Positions 33,880-45,639 of a DNA stretch of 64,000 nucleotides are shown here, piece after piece (position 1 is the stretch's first letter; each line of letters starts with the position of its first letter). The notes beneath the pieces were generated by a model, which saw nothing but the letters and a program-made list of their open reading frames with translations, was not told the origin of the DNA and ran no database searches. Source of the DNA: Daphnia pulex (lineage: Eukaryota > Arthropoda > Branchiopoda > Diplostraca > Daphniidae). Where the stretch lies: contig NC_060028.1 in NCBI RefSeq assembly GCF_021134715.1, forward strand, positions 1,696,501 through 1,760,500, in the 5' to 3' direction. The translations under genes were made by a program, and so were the position numbers.

Positions 33880-36315
33880 TAAGCGTAGGATAAGCAGGCA
33901 TTACTTGTAAAATTCGTGTCGTGTGATAGTCGGATTCGGCACTGAAAGACATCATTGAAAAACGTTCGATTGAAAAAGTTCTGCAACCGAAGTCTCTTGA
34001 AGAAGCACTGACCTTTTCCAAGCACTTGTTCTGGATAAAGCTGCAAGTTGTGGAGGTCTTGCACAATAAAGGGCCTATAGCTACTGAAGAACCACCTGCT
34101 GTTGACAAAAGTTGTGTGGGTCAGGTAATGAAGCTTTTTATTTAAAAGTTGGGACATAATTAATATTGAAAATAAGCTTACTCTTTTGTAGGCTGCTCTG
34201 TTCCAGTAAAGATACACTATATGCTTAATTAAACTTGAGTCTAAAAGCCTGTAGTGGAAAATGCCGGCACATACTTGGCCACCAGGTCATAATAATCCTC
34301 CACCCCTAAGCTTGTTGTTCACATTCGTGTGAGGTTACCAGTAACTAATGAAACCAATTCACTTTTGCAACCTCTGCTCACTCAGTCATCACCATCACCT
34401 AATCCCGGTGACGTTGTCGCCGAAGAAGAAAAGCGAAAAAGGAGATTGGCTTGCCAACGAGAAGCTTACCATCAAGCCTCCTGGGGAAACTTAGACCTCA
34501 TTAATCAATCAATTCCCTGGATGGTGCTGGATTTATCCCCGAAAAGGAGCTGGAACGCGTCAGGATTGACGGCCATTTTGCCATTAAATTAAAGGATCAT
34601 CAAGTCAAAGGAATTAAGTTTATGTGGGATAACTGTTTTGAATCAGTCGAAAAATCAGAGAGAACGCTGGATCTGGATCCATTCTAGCCCATTGCATGGG
34701 ACTAGGGAAAAGTCTGCAGGTGGTCACCATAGCACATACAGTGCTGAATAACAGACTTTGCCTGGTGTGTTCTTTATTCTGCTTTTAGCTTCAGATTAAA
34801 ACAGTAATTGATTCATGATTTTTACTTCTTATTCTTAGGTGGACCGTGTGCTAGTAGTTTGCCCTGTAAGCACCATTTTCAATTGGATTAATGAGTTCAA
34901 GCTTTGGCTTCCAACATCTTCGGTCGTCAAGGTGTATGAAATGGTGAACAGCAAAGACAATCCCTCACGAATGGGCGTGCTACGCAGTTGGATGGAAAGT
35001 GGAGGAGTCATGGTTATAGGATATGAGATGTACCGTATTCTAACCGACAAAACCAACCCCAAGATTAATGTTGAAGACCGAGTAGTTATCACATTTTCTC
35101 TAGTCGATCCTGGGCCTGAGCTCGTCGTTTGCGATGAGGGGCACACACTAAAAAACGAAAAATCCGCTAGCAAGATTTCGACGCGACGAAGGATTACCTT
35201 AACTGGGACTCCAATACAGAATAATCTTCTTGAGTACCATGCTATGGTACAATTTGTGAAACCACTTTTGCTTGGGACTGCCGCACATTTCACTGATTTT
35301 TTTGCCAAACCCATAAATAACGGGCAGTCCGCCAGGGCTAGCGGATTTCCATGAGTTGGAACGGATCTGCACACATCCCAAGGCACTGACCGATACTCGA
35401 ATTACCGATAACGAAGAAAATCATGAAACGGAAGCTCCTATCCAGCGCCGATCCAGCACCTGGTGGTCTCGACTGTTCAGAGACGAAGATATGTCGAGGA
35501 TGGAACATAGCGCGAAAATTACTTTACTTGTCGATATTCTTCGCCGGTGCAAGATGAGCGGGGAGAAAGTCCTGGTTTTTAGCCAGTTTCTTCATACTTT
35601 GAATTTTATCGAGGAATTTCTCGCAGGCGAGGATGAAAGAAACAGAACGATCCCGGAAAACAACGAAGTAAGTTTGGTTTCCAGCAATCAGTAGGCCTAC
35701 CAGTAATAATTTCTTCACAGCACGCCATTCACTCCATTCCAGACTATTTCTCATTTCCACTAAAGCTGGTGGCGTCGGGATAAATTTGGTAGTCGTAAAC
35801 CGTGTCATTCTTTTTGACGCGTCGTGGAACCCGTCGCAGGATGTCCAAGTATCTTCCGCGTTTATCGGTGCGTAATTAATTTCTTTCCATGTAAACCCCT
35901 TCGGATGACGCGAATTTCTTTTTATTATTGCCTGCTCAAGTTTGGGTCAAACGAAACCATGCTTTGTTTATCGCTTCATCGCACAAGGGACAATTGAAGA
36001 GAAAATTTATGATCGACAAGTAATATGACAGTTCAGTAATGAATCATCACTGTTTGAATACTAATTTTTTTTGTTTTGAAATCTAGGTCACAAAGCAATC
36101 GCTATCATGCCGAGTGATCGATGAACATCAAATTAAACGTCATTTCAGTAAGGGGGACTTGAATAAGTTGTATACATACAATCCCAACAGTCACCTAAAT
36201 CGACCATCTTCACCGAAGCCAAGAGACAGTCTGTTGGCTGACCTCGCCCTCGAAAGAAAGGACTGGCTTCTTGCTTTTCATGAACACTTCATTTTTAACA
36301 TTTCTCATCGCTAGG
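33880..36315 (+). pseudogene. ATRX/XNP-like SNF2 helicase, broken copy A1
   Basis: Intron-containing, so duplicated as DNA and not retroposed. Visible in order: an exon KDIIEKRSIEKVLQPKSLEE (from about 33940); [11 protein letters not shown]-like sequence (34600); motif [11 protein letters not shown] (34690); VVCPVSTIFNWINEF (34857); GYEMYRIL; motif II DEGH (35133-35144); LTGTPIQNN (35200); motif V KVLVFSQFLHTLNF (35560); and [12 protein letters not shown] (35984), leading to SCRVIDEHQIKRHF. These match ATRX specifically (DEGH box and C-terminal block). Breaks: a frameshift just before motif I (about 34668), and loss of the exons between NNGQSA and the LERICTHPKAL segment. ATRX remodels heterochromatin with DAXX and histone H3.3. 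This copy cannot make a complete enzyme. Confidence 0.8.
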
Positions 36316-36322
36316 TGGCAGT
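36308..36322 (+). promoter_or_regulatory. CTCF-like motif (left duplicate)
   Basis: TCGCTAGGTGGCAGT matches 13 of 15 consensus positions, at the 3' end of the ATRX-like copy. It is repeated at 44055-44069. Confidence 0.3.
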
Positions 36323-37899
36323 TCGGTATGTTTATTGTTTTGACACGAAGAGTCAAATTTCAACAAAGTTTTTGTCTGCTTAAAATTGCGTTTGAAAAAA
36401 ATAAAATAAACTAGCGAAAATACGTTCGGCAATTTTTGTACATTTTGTATGACAATGAATTCCTTGAAAACTTAATCATTTTGCCAAACCCTCTTTCCAC
36501 CGAGATTGTACGACAGTAATCAAATGATGAATAACAGATAATACAGCGCCAGGGTGAGCCTTTTCGAGGATGCTTGAGCCAGGGCCATTAAATCGTCTTT
36601 GTTGGTCTCTCTCTTGAACAACTCTTCCAAATATCTGCAATCCAGGCAACAGAATATTGCTTGACATGTTCATATTTTGAAAATACATTAACCTCTTCGA
36701 CTTACTTATGTTAATCTTCCCAATGTTGCAGTGCTTCTGGTTCTTCATCATATCAGGGAATTGCAGTTTCATCAGGGCATCAGAGAACCATTCAAGAAGT
36801 ATGTTTACTGCTTTGTTCAAAGTCTGTGACTGGACTTATGCATCTTCAAGCCGTTAACAACTGGTGTTTGAAGGTTTGGAAACATTATCCCAGTTGACTT
36901 CCAGTTCAGACACTTGGTTTTGAATGGTCTCTTTATCCTCATTCACTAGCGACTGCCATGATATCCTTTGCCTTTTTTGGACTTGCTCTGCCTTAGCAAA
37001 TCAGCTATAAAGCTCTTCTTTAAATTCACTGTGTTGTTCTTACAATGCCATCACAGTGTCCAAATCTCCATGAGTGTGATCTTCAGCCTAATTTATGCAA
37101 TTGGTTTTTCATAACCAGTCGACTAACACCTATGAAATCAAGCATATAGCCAACAAAGTGTAGAGTAAATTTAACTGTTTCTAAATTAAAGAAACTTACT
37201 TTAACAGCTTCCTCCATTGGCTAAAGAAGAGCAACCCTTCTTTTAAATGTTTCCTTCGGCAGTCAACTAGTTTGTTCTAATTGTGTTGCGAGTGTTGACC
37301 AGTGTTGCCTGTGAAAAAAAAAGTCTTGGATAGTTGACTGCGAACAAAAAGTTTTGGAGAATTCGCAGTCAATTATCCAAGACTTCACAGTCAACACTCG
37401 ATAATATATTTAAATGTACTGGAGATCAAAATATTCCAAACGACAAATTTAATTCTAACTTACTTGGTTGGTTCAAAGCATATTGTATGAAAGAAGCATA
37501 TCACATTGATCAGGCTGCAATATGCCAAAAGCCTTAGAGGCTTAGACTGTTTGTTACAGTCAATAATTAGCCGGCCAAAACACACAAGGACACAGGGGAG
37601 TATTCTATTTACCGTTTTCCAGGGGTAGAAAATATGCCGTATGACGTATGTCCGTATGGGTAGCCAGCGTGGGGTAGTCAGTGTCGAGGTAGCCAGTGTC
37701 GACCCCCCCCCCCGGGTAGTTAGTGTCGAAAGTAGCAGGTGTCGTTTTCGCGGTGAGTAGGGTTTTTTATTTTGTTGCGATATTGAATGATTGTGCGCTT
37801 ACAACCGTTTTCATTGAAGATTTCTTTCTTCTAGATGGGCAGACCACAATAATAAAACTGCACACAAACGCGTGCAATGCAGTTACAAATCCACCCAGT
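36316..37899. other. Non-coding part of the duplicated segment
   Basis: No convincing exon. At 37645-37745 is a patch of gtagccagtgtcg repeats, the reverse complement of the gacactggctacc repeats at 63400-63580. Also present at 45385-45480 in the second copy. Confidence 0.5.
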
Positions 37900-39030
37900 C
37901 TTCGTTTCTGACTTGTATAATTTCAAACAAAGCTGGTGGCATCGGGATAAATTTGGTGTTCGTGAACCATGTCATTATTTTTTACGTATCGTGGAATCCT
38001 TGACAAAAGTGCTAAATTTTTGAATTTGTAAAAACTCCTGGACTGTATTATTAAAACCAAAGGGAGCTAGCATTGACCTTCCGGTGCATGTTGAAAATGA
38101 TTTTGTTCCACAAGATATTCTTTAAATTTCCTGGACTGAATAGAAGGTAAGGTTGGAAGAACGAGCAGTTTTCGGGTGTTCTCTAGTAGATCCTTGGTCT
38201 GAGCTCGTCGTTTGTGATGAAGGGCACATACTAAAATTAACGAAAAATCCGCAGCTGCGATAGCGCTTAGTAACATCTCAACGCGAAGAAGAATTGTGTC
38301 AACTGGAACTATAATACAGAATAATCTTCTTGAGTAGGAGAGAGTTTGGTAAATTGGGACAGGTTTTTTATTAATGCTGTAGTAACTTCCGAATAAACCA
38401 ATCGATTTGATTTATTTTCTTTTTTATGTTTTCTGTGCTTATTTCCATTCCCAGGAATTTTGTTGTTAATTTTAGAAGAAACGGTATATCCTGTACCGAT
38501 TTTAAAGTTTTTGAAGAAATTGAGGGAGGAGCTTATGGCATTGGGTGAATTGGGACACTGGGGTGGGTGATGTGGGACAGGCTCAGTTTAGCCTTTTAAA
38601 ACAACAGGATAAATATTAAAAAAAAAATAAAAACTATCCGTTTTTAACTATTTTTCCTCCCGCTGTCCCATTTGGCAAGCGTTCCATATCACTCTTCCCG
38701 CCCCTACTATGCTAAAGTAAAATTATGAAACCGTTTTTGATTGGGACTGTCGCACAGTTAATTGAATTTCTTGTGAAACACATAGGGCAGTCAGCCGATT
38801 CATTTGAATCTGATGTAAGAAAGTGATGAAACTTAGATCCCATGTGTTGCCCGAAATTCTCGATGGTAGATTATATATTTTTTAACTGCAATCTATAGAA
38901 AATTTGTCTAAATTCAGAAATCGTCCAACGATTTGATTCGTATATTTATGTCCTCATTCCTACCTCCAAATTACGAGAATGTTTTGTACTTGAAGATATT
39001 TGATTTGAAGAGGAAGCTTTACCAGCAGTA
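37900..39030 (+). pseudogene. Second, more decayed ATRX-like fragment (A2)
   Basis: Retains VVCDEGHILK (38205-38235), then stops; KPFLIGTVAQLIEFLVKHIG (about 38728) and NYENVLYLKI...KRKLYQQYL (about 38971), which correspond to ATRX exons missing from copy A1. It is cut off at 39030 where retroelement sequence begins. A stretch at 38330-38700 is unrelated and inserted. Confidence 0.65.
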
Positions 39031-39086
39031 TTTGTCGCTACTTCAACAGGAAAAATACTGCCCAGTACGGTCCCTTTGTTAAGCCA

Positions 39087-39743
39087 CTAGTCGACACGAG
39101 AAAAATTTACTACTTGAATTTCGACGGTATCTTTTAATTCTTCATTTGGTAACAAGAGATGACCTACCGAGACGCCCTTGTCAATTAATAGTTTATTGGT
39201 GGGTTCGATCATCTGACGCGTTTTGGATGTATAAGACGGCTTTTTATCGACTTCCATGGTAACGGTAACTATGGAATAGGCGGGTATTACTCGGGATTCT
39301 TCGCTCCTAATCGTTCCCATCTCACCTTTCTCCCCCTGCACGTCGAGCTCGGTTCCGGGGTTAGCTGAAAATATCGTCGCTTGTTCCCTTTCGTATTCGA
39401 TTTTGATTACATCAAGTTGCCGTAACGCGTCGTTTCCCAATATCACTTTATAGCCGTTTATCGGAAAGACCGCCGCTTCAATGTAAATAGGGGTTTCTTC
39501 TACAAAAATTTCAAGACTAACGGAAGCTTCCGGAGTAATAACTGCCCCATTTGCCATCAAAAGTTTCGGTCCTTCCCATCGCTCCTTAGGTACAAGTTTT
39601 AAAAATTTACAAAATTCAGGGGAAATCACAGAAATTCCCGCTCCTGTATCCACAATGGCTTCGAAATGATGATTTTTACATACTGCTTTGGTAAAGACAA
39701 GGTTCGATCGATTCTGTGGGGGCTGCGGTGGAACTCCCCCCAT
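39087..39743 (-). pseudogene. Retropepsin region of the retroelement
   Basis: The aspartic protease motif IVDTGAGISVIS (catalytic D within DTG) is near residues 30-40. A flap-like region and GYKVILGNDALRQLDVI (the second conserved ILGxD block) follow. It lies in the same frame as gag, separated from it by a UAG codon, and ends at another UAG after FSRVD. Sequence beyond that stop stays open in the same frame (WLNKGTVLG) up to the truncation. Retropepsin processes the Gag-Pol precursor. Confidence 0.8.
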
Positions 39744-39755
39744 CGTCCACCGTTT

Positions 39756-40796
39756 CTAGTTTTTTGTTGAGTTGGATGGTCCTGGTTCGGCTTTTGGATT
39801 GGTGGACGGTCCATCCTTTCCCCCAGCATCGTTGCCCTTACCGCAAAATTGAGCAATATGTCCCGGTTTGCCGCACGCGTTGCAGATAGGCCGCCCATCC
39901 CTGGTTCGTTTATTTCCCCGATAGTTAGCTGGTTGTCTTCCTTGATCGTTTCGGTTGTGGGGCGGCCCGTGTCGATTCACTTGTTCAATAGCTTTTGTTA
40001 CATTCTCTAAGATTCTTTTTTCTAACTGTTTCAGCTCGTCCTTTGTAACGCCACTCGTTTCCTGTTGGCTACTGGACGTACTGGATTCTTCTTCTTTTAA
40101 AAGCAGGACGGGTTGTGTCTGTGGTACGGTGTCCGGTTGGGTTTCCCGTTTGGAGGTGATATCCTCCCCTTGAAGAAAAATTTGGGCCTCCCTAAACAAG
40201 TCATTCGTCGTGCTATCCGGCGTCATAAAGCGATAAATTCCCCGAACGGTGGCTGGCAACAGTCCTCGAAATAACTGTCCAATCTTCCCTCTTTCAGACA
40301 TGCCAGGATCAATTCGGGAACACATAAACATAACATCGTGAAAGTAATCGATAAAGGACTCTTCACTTCCCTGGACCCTTGACCGTAGCTTTGTCTCTAA
40401 ATGATCCTCGTAATTGACGGATTTAAACGCGCTAAGCAGCTCCTGACGCAAGGCATCGAAAGTTGCCGGCGGCCGTGCTCGCGTCATTAAACCACAGTAC
40501 CACTTTTCGGCCACACCTTCAAAACACATTCCGATATGTCTCAAACGTTGGCCCGGATCCCAGTGGTTATATTCCGCTATTTGTTCAAACCTAAACACCC
40601 AACTGACCACGTCTTCCGCGGCAGTACCACGAAAAATCGGAGGGTCCCTGTAGCGAGGCTGGAAAACCGGCTGCTCAACATTTCGTTCCGGTGCCAGCGG
40701 GTTGGGTTCTATTATGTTTGCGACGTCGATATCAGCATTCGCCCTCCTCCCTCGACCACGACCGGCCCCTAAACCTCTAGTCTCGCGACCAGCCAT
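39756..40796 (-). CDS. Retrotransposon Gag polyprotein with CCHC knuckle
   Basis: 346 aa, intact. The basic N-terminus (GAGRGRGRRAN) is followed by the Ty3/Gypsy gag domain (PIFRGTAAEDVVSWVFRFEQ; AEKWYCGLM; ETKLRSRVQGSEESFIDYFHD), a Ser/Gln-rich linker and a predicted helix (KDELKQLEKRILENVTKAIE). One zinc knuckle CNACGKPGHIAQFC lies near the end. It forms the intracellular particle and binds element RNA. The start codon is about 330 bp inside the LTR, as expected. Confidence 0.88.
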   Translation of the reverse strand: MAGRETRGLGAGRGRGRRANADIDVANIIEPNPLAPERNVEQPVFQPRYRDPPIFRGTAAEDVVSWVFRFEQIAEYNHWDPGQRLRHIGMCFEGVAEKWYCGLMTRARPPATFDALRQELLSAFKSVNYEDHLETKLRSRVQGSEESFIDYFHDVMFMCSRIDPGMSERGKIGQLFRGLLPATVRGIYRFMTPDSTTNDLFREAQIFLQGEDITSKRETQPDTVPQTQPVLLLKEEESSTSSSQQETSGVTKDELKQLEKRILENVTKAIEQVNRHGPPHNRNDQGRQPANYRGNKRTRDGRPICNACGKPGHIAQFCGKGNDAGGKDGPSTNPKAEPGPSNSTKN

Positions 40797-41129
40797 ATTC
40801 GATTCTAAACGCTAGGTTGAACAAGTACCATAAAGTTTTAACAAAGGCAAAAGTAAGACAATAAAAAGAAAAGATAACTTATAAATGGTTTTCGTTTGTA
40901 GCGTCGCTCCGTCGCCGTCCGATGTTGTCAATCGTTGGCCAGGATGTGTAATCAAACCCGTGGCGTCAAGGTCGTCTCCTCTTTCACGTTACGATGATCG
41001 GGAATAAATCGGCAGACAGCTGTCTGAGTCGCCCATTTCCGTGTTCGCGCTCACTCCAAGGTTTTTTTTTGTGTTCACTTAATCAATGTTGATCTGGCCG
41101 GACCACAGATTAGCAATCCCAAATACCCT

Positions 41130-41141
41130 GCATCTCCACCA
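41130..41141 (-). other. Primer-binding site, tRNA-Ala type
   Basis: On the minus strand TGGTGGAGATGC lies 3 nt after the LTR end. It is complementary to the 3' end of arthropod tRNA-Ala (GCATCTCCA plus CCA). It supports the element's minus-strand orientation. Confidence 0.7.
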
Positions 41142-41144
41142 AAA

Positions 41145-41585
41145 TGTCACGGGCAGTTCTGCTGGGTTGCTGTGGCCGATCAGAAAGAGTGTTTTCCAGT
41201 GCTGGCTCGAGCTTGGAAATAGCGCAGTCTCCGCAAAACACTGTCACTGTCGTCACTACACTACTTCGACGACAGTGCCCATCACCCAATAACTAACTAC
41301 AAAGAGAACAAAAGATCTGACGAGGGATCAAACAGTAAAAGACTAACTCTGGTGAAAGGTGAAGCTGGATAATATAGGGAGAGGAACAAGGTGACCTACC
41401 AGTCGGAAGGGTCACCTACAAATCAAAAACGTTTTTTCCACCACCACGCATATGTACATACGTCTCAAGTCCGTCGTTGTCTTACACAATTATAATCACA
41501 TTACATTTTATAAACAACGCACTTAAGATAGATTTCTACTTCCGACGACATTCCGTCGTTCCCCTTGTACGTTTTGTGCGCGACA
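41145..41585 (-). mobile_element. LTR of the Gypsy-type element (5' LTR, right copy)
   Basis: 441 bp, TGTCACGGG to GCGCGACA. It keeps two internal segments missing from the left LTR. It is joined on its right to the same sequence (atatgatgtttaatctg) as the left LTR. Confidence 0.8.
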
Positions 41586-41619
41586 ATATGATGTTTAATC
41601 TGATAAAAACAATCCTATT

Positions 41620-44061
41620 TTAAGCGTAGGATAAGCAGGCATTACTTGTAAAATTCGTGTCGTGTGATAGTCGTATTCGGCACTGAAAGACATCATTGAA
41701 AAACGTTCGATTGAAAAAGTTCTGCAACCGAAGTCTCTTGAAGAAGCACTGACCTTTTCCAAGCACTTGTTCTGGATAAAGCTGCAAGTTGTGGAGGTCT
41801 TGCACAATAAAGGGCCTATAGCTACTGAAGAACCACCTGCTGTTGACAAAAGTTGTGTGGGTCAGGTAATGAAGCTTTTTTTTTAAAAGTTGGGACATAA
41901 TTAATATTGAAAATAAGCTTACTCTTTTGTAGGCTGCTCTGTTCCAGTAAAGATACACTATATGCTTAATTAAACTTGAGTCTAAAAGCCTGTAGTGGAA
42001 AATGCCGGCACATACTTGGCCACCAGGTCATAATAATCCTCCACCCCTAAGCTTGTTGTTCACATTCGTGTGAGGTTACCAGTAACTAATGAAACCAATT
42101 CACTTTTGCAACCTCTGCTCACTCAGTCATCACCATCACCTAATCCCGGTTACGTTGTCGCCGAAGAAGAAAAGCGAAAAAGGAGATTGGCTTGCCAACG
42201 AGAAGCTTACCATCAAGCCTCCTGGGGAAACTTAGACCTCATTAATCAATCAATTCCCTGGATGGTGCTGGATTTATCCCCGAAAAGGAGCTAGAACGCG
42301 TCAGGATTGACGGCCATTTTGCCATTAAATTAAAGGATCATGAAGTCAAAGGAATTAAGTTTATGTGGGATAACTGTTTTGAATCAGTCGAAAAATCAGA
42401 GAGAATGCTGGATCTGGATCTGGATCTATTCTAGCACATTGCATGGGACTAGGGAAAAGTCTGCAGGTGGTCACCATAGCACATACAGTGCTGAAAAACA
42501 GACTTTGCCTGGTGTGTTCTTTATTCTGCTTTTAGCTTCAGATTAAAACAGTAATTGATTCATGATATTTTACTTCTTATTCTTAGGTGGACCGTGTGCT
42601 AGTAGTTTTCCCTGTAAGCACCATTTTCAATTGGATTAATGAGTTCAAGCTGTGGCTTCCAACATCTTCGGTCGTCAAGGGGTATGAAATGGTGAACAGC
42701 AAAGACAATCCCTCACGAATGGGCGTGCTACGCAGTTGGATGGAAAGTGGAGGAGTCATGGTTATAGGATATGAGATGTACCGTATTCTAACCGACAAAA
42801 CCAACCCCAAGATTAATGTTGAAGACCGAGTAGTTATCACATGTTCTCTAGTCGATCCTGGGCGTGAGCTCGTCGTTTGCGATGAGGGGCACACACTAAA
42901 AAACGAAAAATCCGCTAGCAGCATTTCGACGCGACGACGAATTACCTTAACTGGGACTCCAATACAGAATAATCTTCTTGAGTACCATGCTATGGTACAA
43001 TTTGTGAAACCACTTTTGCTTGGGACTGCCGCACATTTCACTGATTTTTTTGCCAAACCCATAAATAACGGGCAGTCCACCAGGTCTAGCGGATTTCCGT
43101 GAGTTGGAACGGATCTGCACACATCCCAAGGCACTGACCGATACAATAATTACCGATAACAAAGAAAATCATGAAACGGAAGCTCCTATCCAGCGCCGAT
43201 CCAGCACCTGGTGGTCTCGACTGGTCAGAGACGAAGATATGTCGAGGATGGAACATAGCGCGAAAATTACTTTACTTGTCGATATTCTTCGCCGGTGCAA
43301 GATGAGCGGGGAGAAAGTCCTGGTTTTTAGCCAGTTTCTTCATACTTTGAATTTTATCGAGGAATTTCTCGCAGGCGAGGATGAAAGAAACAGAACGATC
43401 CCGGAAAACAACGAAGTAAGTTTGGTTTCCAGCAATCAGTAGGCCTACCAGTAATAATTTCTTCACAGCACGCCATTCACTCCATTCCAGACTATTTCTC
43501 ATTTCCACTAAAGCTGGTGGCGTCGGGATAAATTTGGTAGTCGTAAACCGTGTCATTCTTTTTGACGCGTCGTGGAACCCGTCGCAGGATGTCCAAGTAT
43601 CTTCCGCGTTTATCGGTGCGTAATTAATTTCTTTCCATGTAAACCCCTTCGGATGACGCGAATTTCTTTTTATTATTGCCTGCTCAAGTTTGGGTCAAAT
43701 GAAACCATGCTTTATTTATCGCTTCATCGCACAAGGGACAAAATTGAAGAGAAAGTTTATGATCGACAAGTAATATGACAGTTCAGTAATGAATCATCAC
43801 TGTTTGAATACTAATCTTTTTTGTTTTGAAATCTAGGTCACAAAGCAATTGCTATCATGCCGAGTGATCAATGAACATCAAATTAAACGTCATTTCAGTG
43901 AGGGGGAGAATAAGTTGTATGTATACGATCCCAACAGTCACCTAAATCGACCACCTTCACCGAAGCCAAGAGACAGTCTGTTGGCTGACCTCGCCCTCGA
44001 AAGAAAGGACTGGCTTCTCGCTTTTCATGAACACTTCATTTTTAACATTTCTCATCGCTAG
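41620..44061 (+). pseudogene. ATRX/XNP-like SNF2 helicase, broken copy B1
   Basis: Duplicate of the copy at 33880-36315 with the same exon order, the same missing exons and the same frameshift zone before motif I (an extra GGATCT unit at about 42415). Additional damage includes a 2-nt insertion before the KxYDRQV motif (43741) and VFPVSTIF in place of VCPVSTIF. DEGH and LTGTPIQNN are still readable. Its extra lesions show independent decay after duplication. Confidence 0.8.
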
Positions 44062-44069
44062 GTGGCAGT
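44055..44069 (+). promoter_or_regulatory. CTCF-like motif (right duplicate)
   Basis: Second copy of TCGCTAGGTGGCAGT, conserved between the duplicates. Confidence 0.3.
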
Positions 44070-45639
44070 TCGGTATGTTTATTGTTTTGACACGAAGAGT
44101 CAAATCTCAACAAAGTTTTTGTCTGCTTAAAATTGCGTTTGAAAAAAAAAATAAACTAGCGAAAATAAGTTCGGCAATTTTTGTACATTTTGTATGACAA
44201 TGATTTCCTTGAAAACTTAATCATTTTTCCAAACCCTCTTTCCACCGAGATTGTACTACAGTAATCAAATGATGAATAACAGATAATACAGCGCCAGGGT
44301 GAGCCTTTTCGAGGATGCTTGAGCCAGGGCCATCATATCGTCTTTGTCGGTCTCTCTCTTGAACAACTCTTCCAAATATCTGCAATCCAGGCAACAGAAT
44401 ATTGCTTGACATGTTCATATTTTGAAAAAAACATTAACCTCTTTGACATACTTATGTTAATCTTCCAAATGTTTTAGTGCTTCTGGTTCTTCATCAGATC
44501 AGGGAATTGCAGTTTCATCAGGGCATCAGAGAACCATTCAAGAAGTATGTTTACTGCTTTGTTCAAAGTCTGTGACTGGACTTATGCATCTTCAAGCCGT
44601 TCACAACTGGTGTTTGAAGGTTTGGAAACATTATCCCAGTTGACTTCCAGTTCAGACACTTGGTGTTGAATGGTCTCTTTATCCTCATTCACTAGCGACT
44701 GCCATGATATCCTTTGTCTTTTTTGGACTTGCTCTGCCTTAGCAAATCAGCTATAAAGCTATTCTTAAAATTCACTGTGTTGTTCTTACAATGCCATCAC
44801 AGTGTCCAAATCTCCATGAGTGTGATCATCAGCCTAATTTATGCAATTGGTTTTTCATAACCAGTCGACTAACACCTATGAAATCAAGCATATAGCCAAC
44901 AAAGTGTAGAAATTTAACTGTTTCTAAATTAAAGAAACTTACTTTAACAGCTTCCTCCATTGGCTAAAGAAGATTAACCCTTCTTTTAAATGTTTCCTTT
45001 GGCAGTCAACTAGTTTGTTCTAATTGTGTTGCAAGTGTTGACCAGTGTTGCCTGTGAACAAAAAAGTCTTGGATAGTTGACTGTGAACAAAAAGTTTTGG
45101 AGAATTCGCAGTCAATTATTCAAGACTTCACAGTCAACACTCGATAATATTTTTTAATGTACTGGAGATCAAAATATTCCAAACGACAAATTTAATTCTA
45201 ACTTACTTGGTTGGTTCAAAGCATATTGTATGAAAGAAGTATATCACATCAGGCTGCAATATGCCAAAAGCCTTAGAGGCTTAGACTGTTTGTTACAGTC
45301 AATAATTAAACGGCCAAAACACACAAGGACACAGGGGAGTATTCTATTTACCGTTTTCCAGGGGTAGCAAATATGCCGTATGCCGTATGGCCGTATGGGT
45401 AGCCAGCGTGGGGTAGTCAGTTTCGAGGTAGCCAGTGTCGACCCCCCCGGGTAGCTAGTGTCGAAAGTAGCAGGTGTCGTTTTCGCGGTGAGTCGGGTTT
45501 TTTTATTTTGTTGCGATATTGATTGATTGTGCGGCGTGCGCTAACGACCGTTTTCATTGAAGATTTCTTTCTTCTAGATGGGCAGACCGAAATAATAAAA
45601 CAGCACACAAACGCGTGCAATGCAGTTACAAATCCACCC

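Larger units (their letters stand above)
39031..41585 (-). mobile_element. Truncated Ty3/Gypsy-type LTR retrotransposon
   Basis: Minus-strand element, in order: 5' LTR (41145-41585), primer-binding site (41130-41141), leader, gag (39756-40796), protease (from 39743) and the beginning of the downstream frame. It breaks off at 39031. Reverse transcriptase, RNase H and integrase are absent. The break coincides with the join to the left ATRX-like duplicate, so truncation and duplication probably arose together. Confidence 0.85.

Noticed and set aside
33854-34217. Minus-strand frames of 84 and 112 codons (repeated at 41595-41958)
   Set aside because: Opposite strand of an ATRX-like exon; the plus-strand reading gives the homologous protein.
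34835-35386. 183-codon minus frame (copy at 42583-43146)
   Set aside because: Shadow of the plus-strand helicase exon carrying DEGH and LTGTPIQNN.
38330-38700. Possible small gene inside ATRX-like fragment A2
   Set aside because: No open frame beyond background; the sequence is repeated in the other duplicate at about 46050-46430 with indels.
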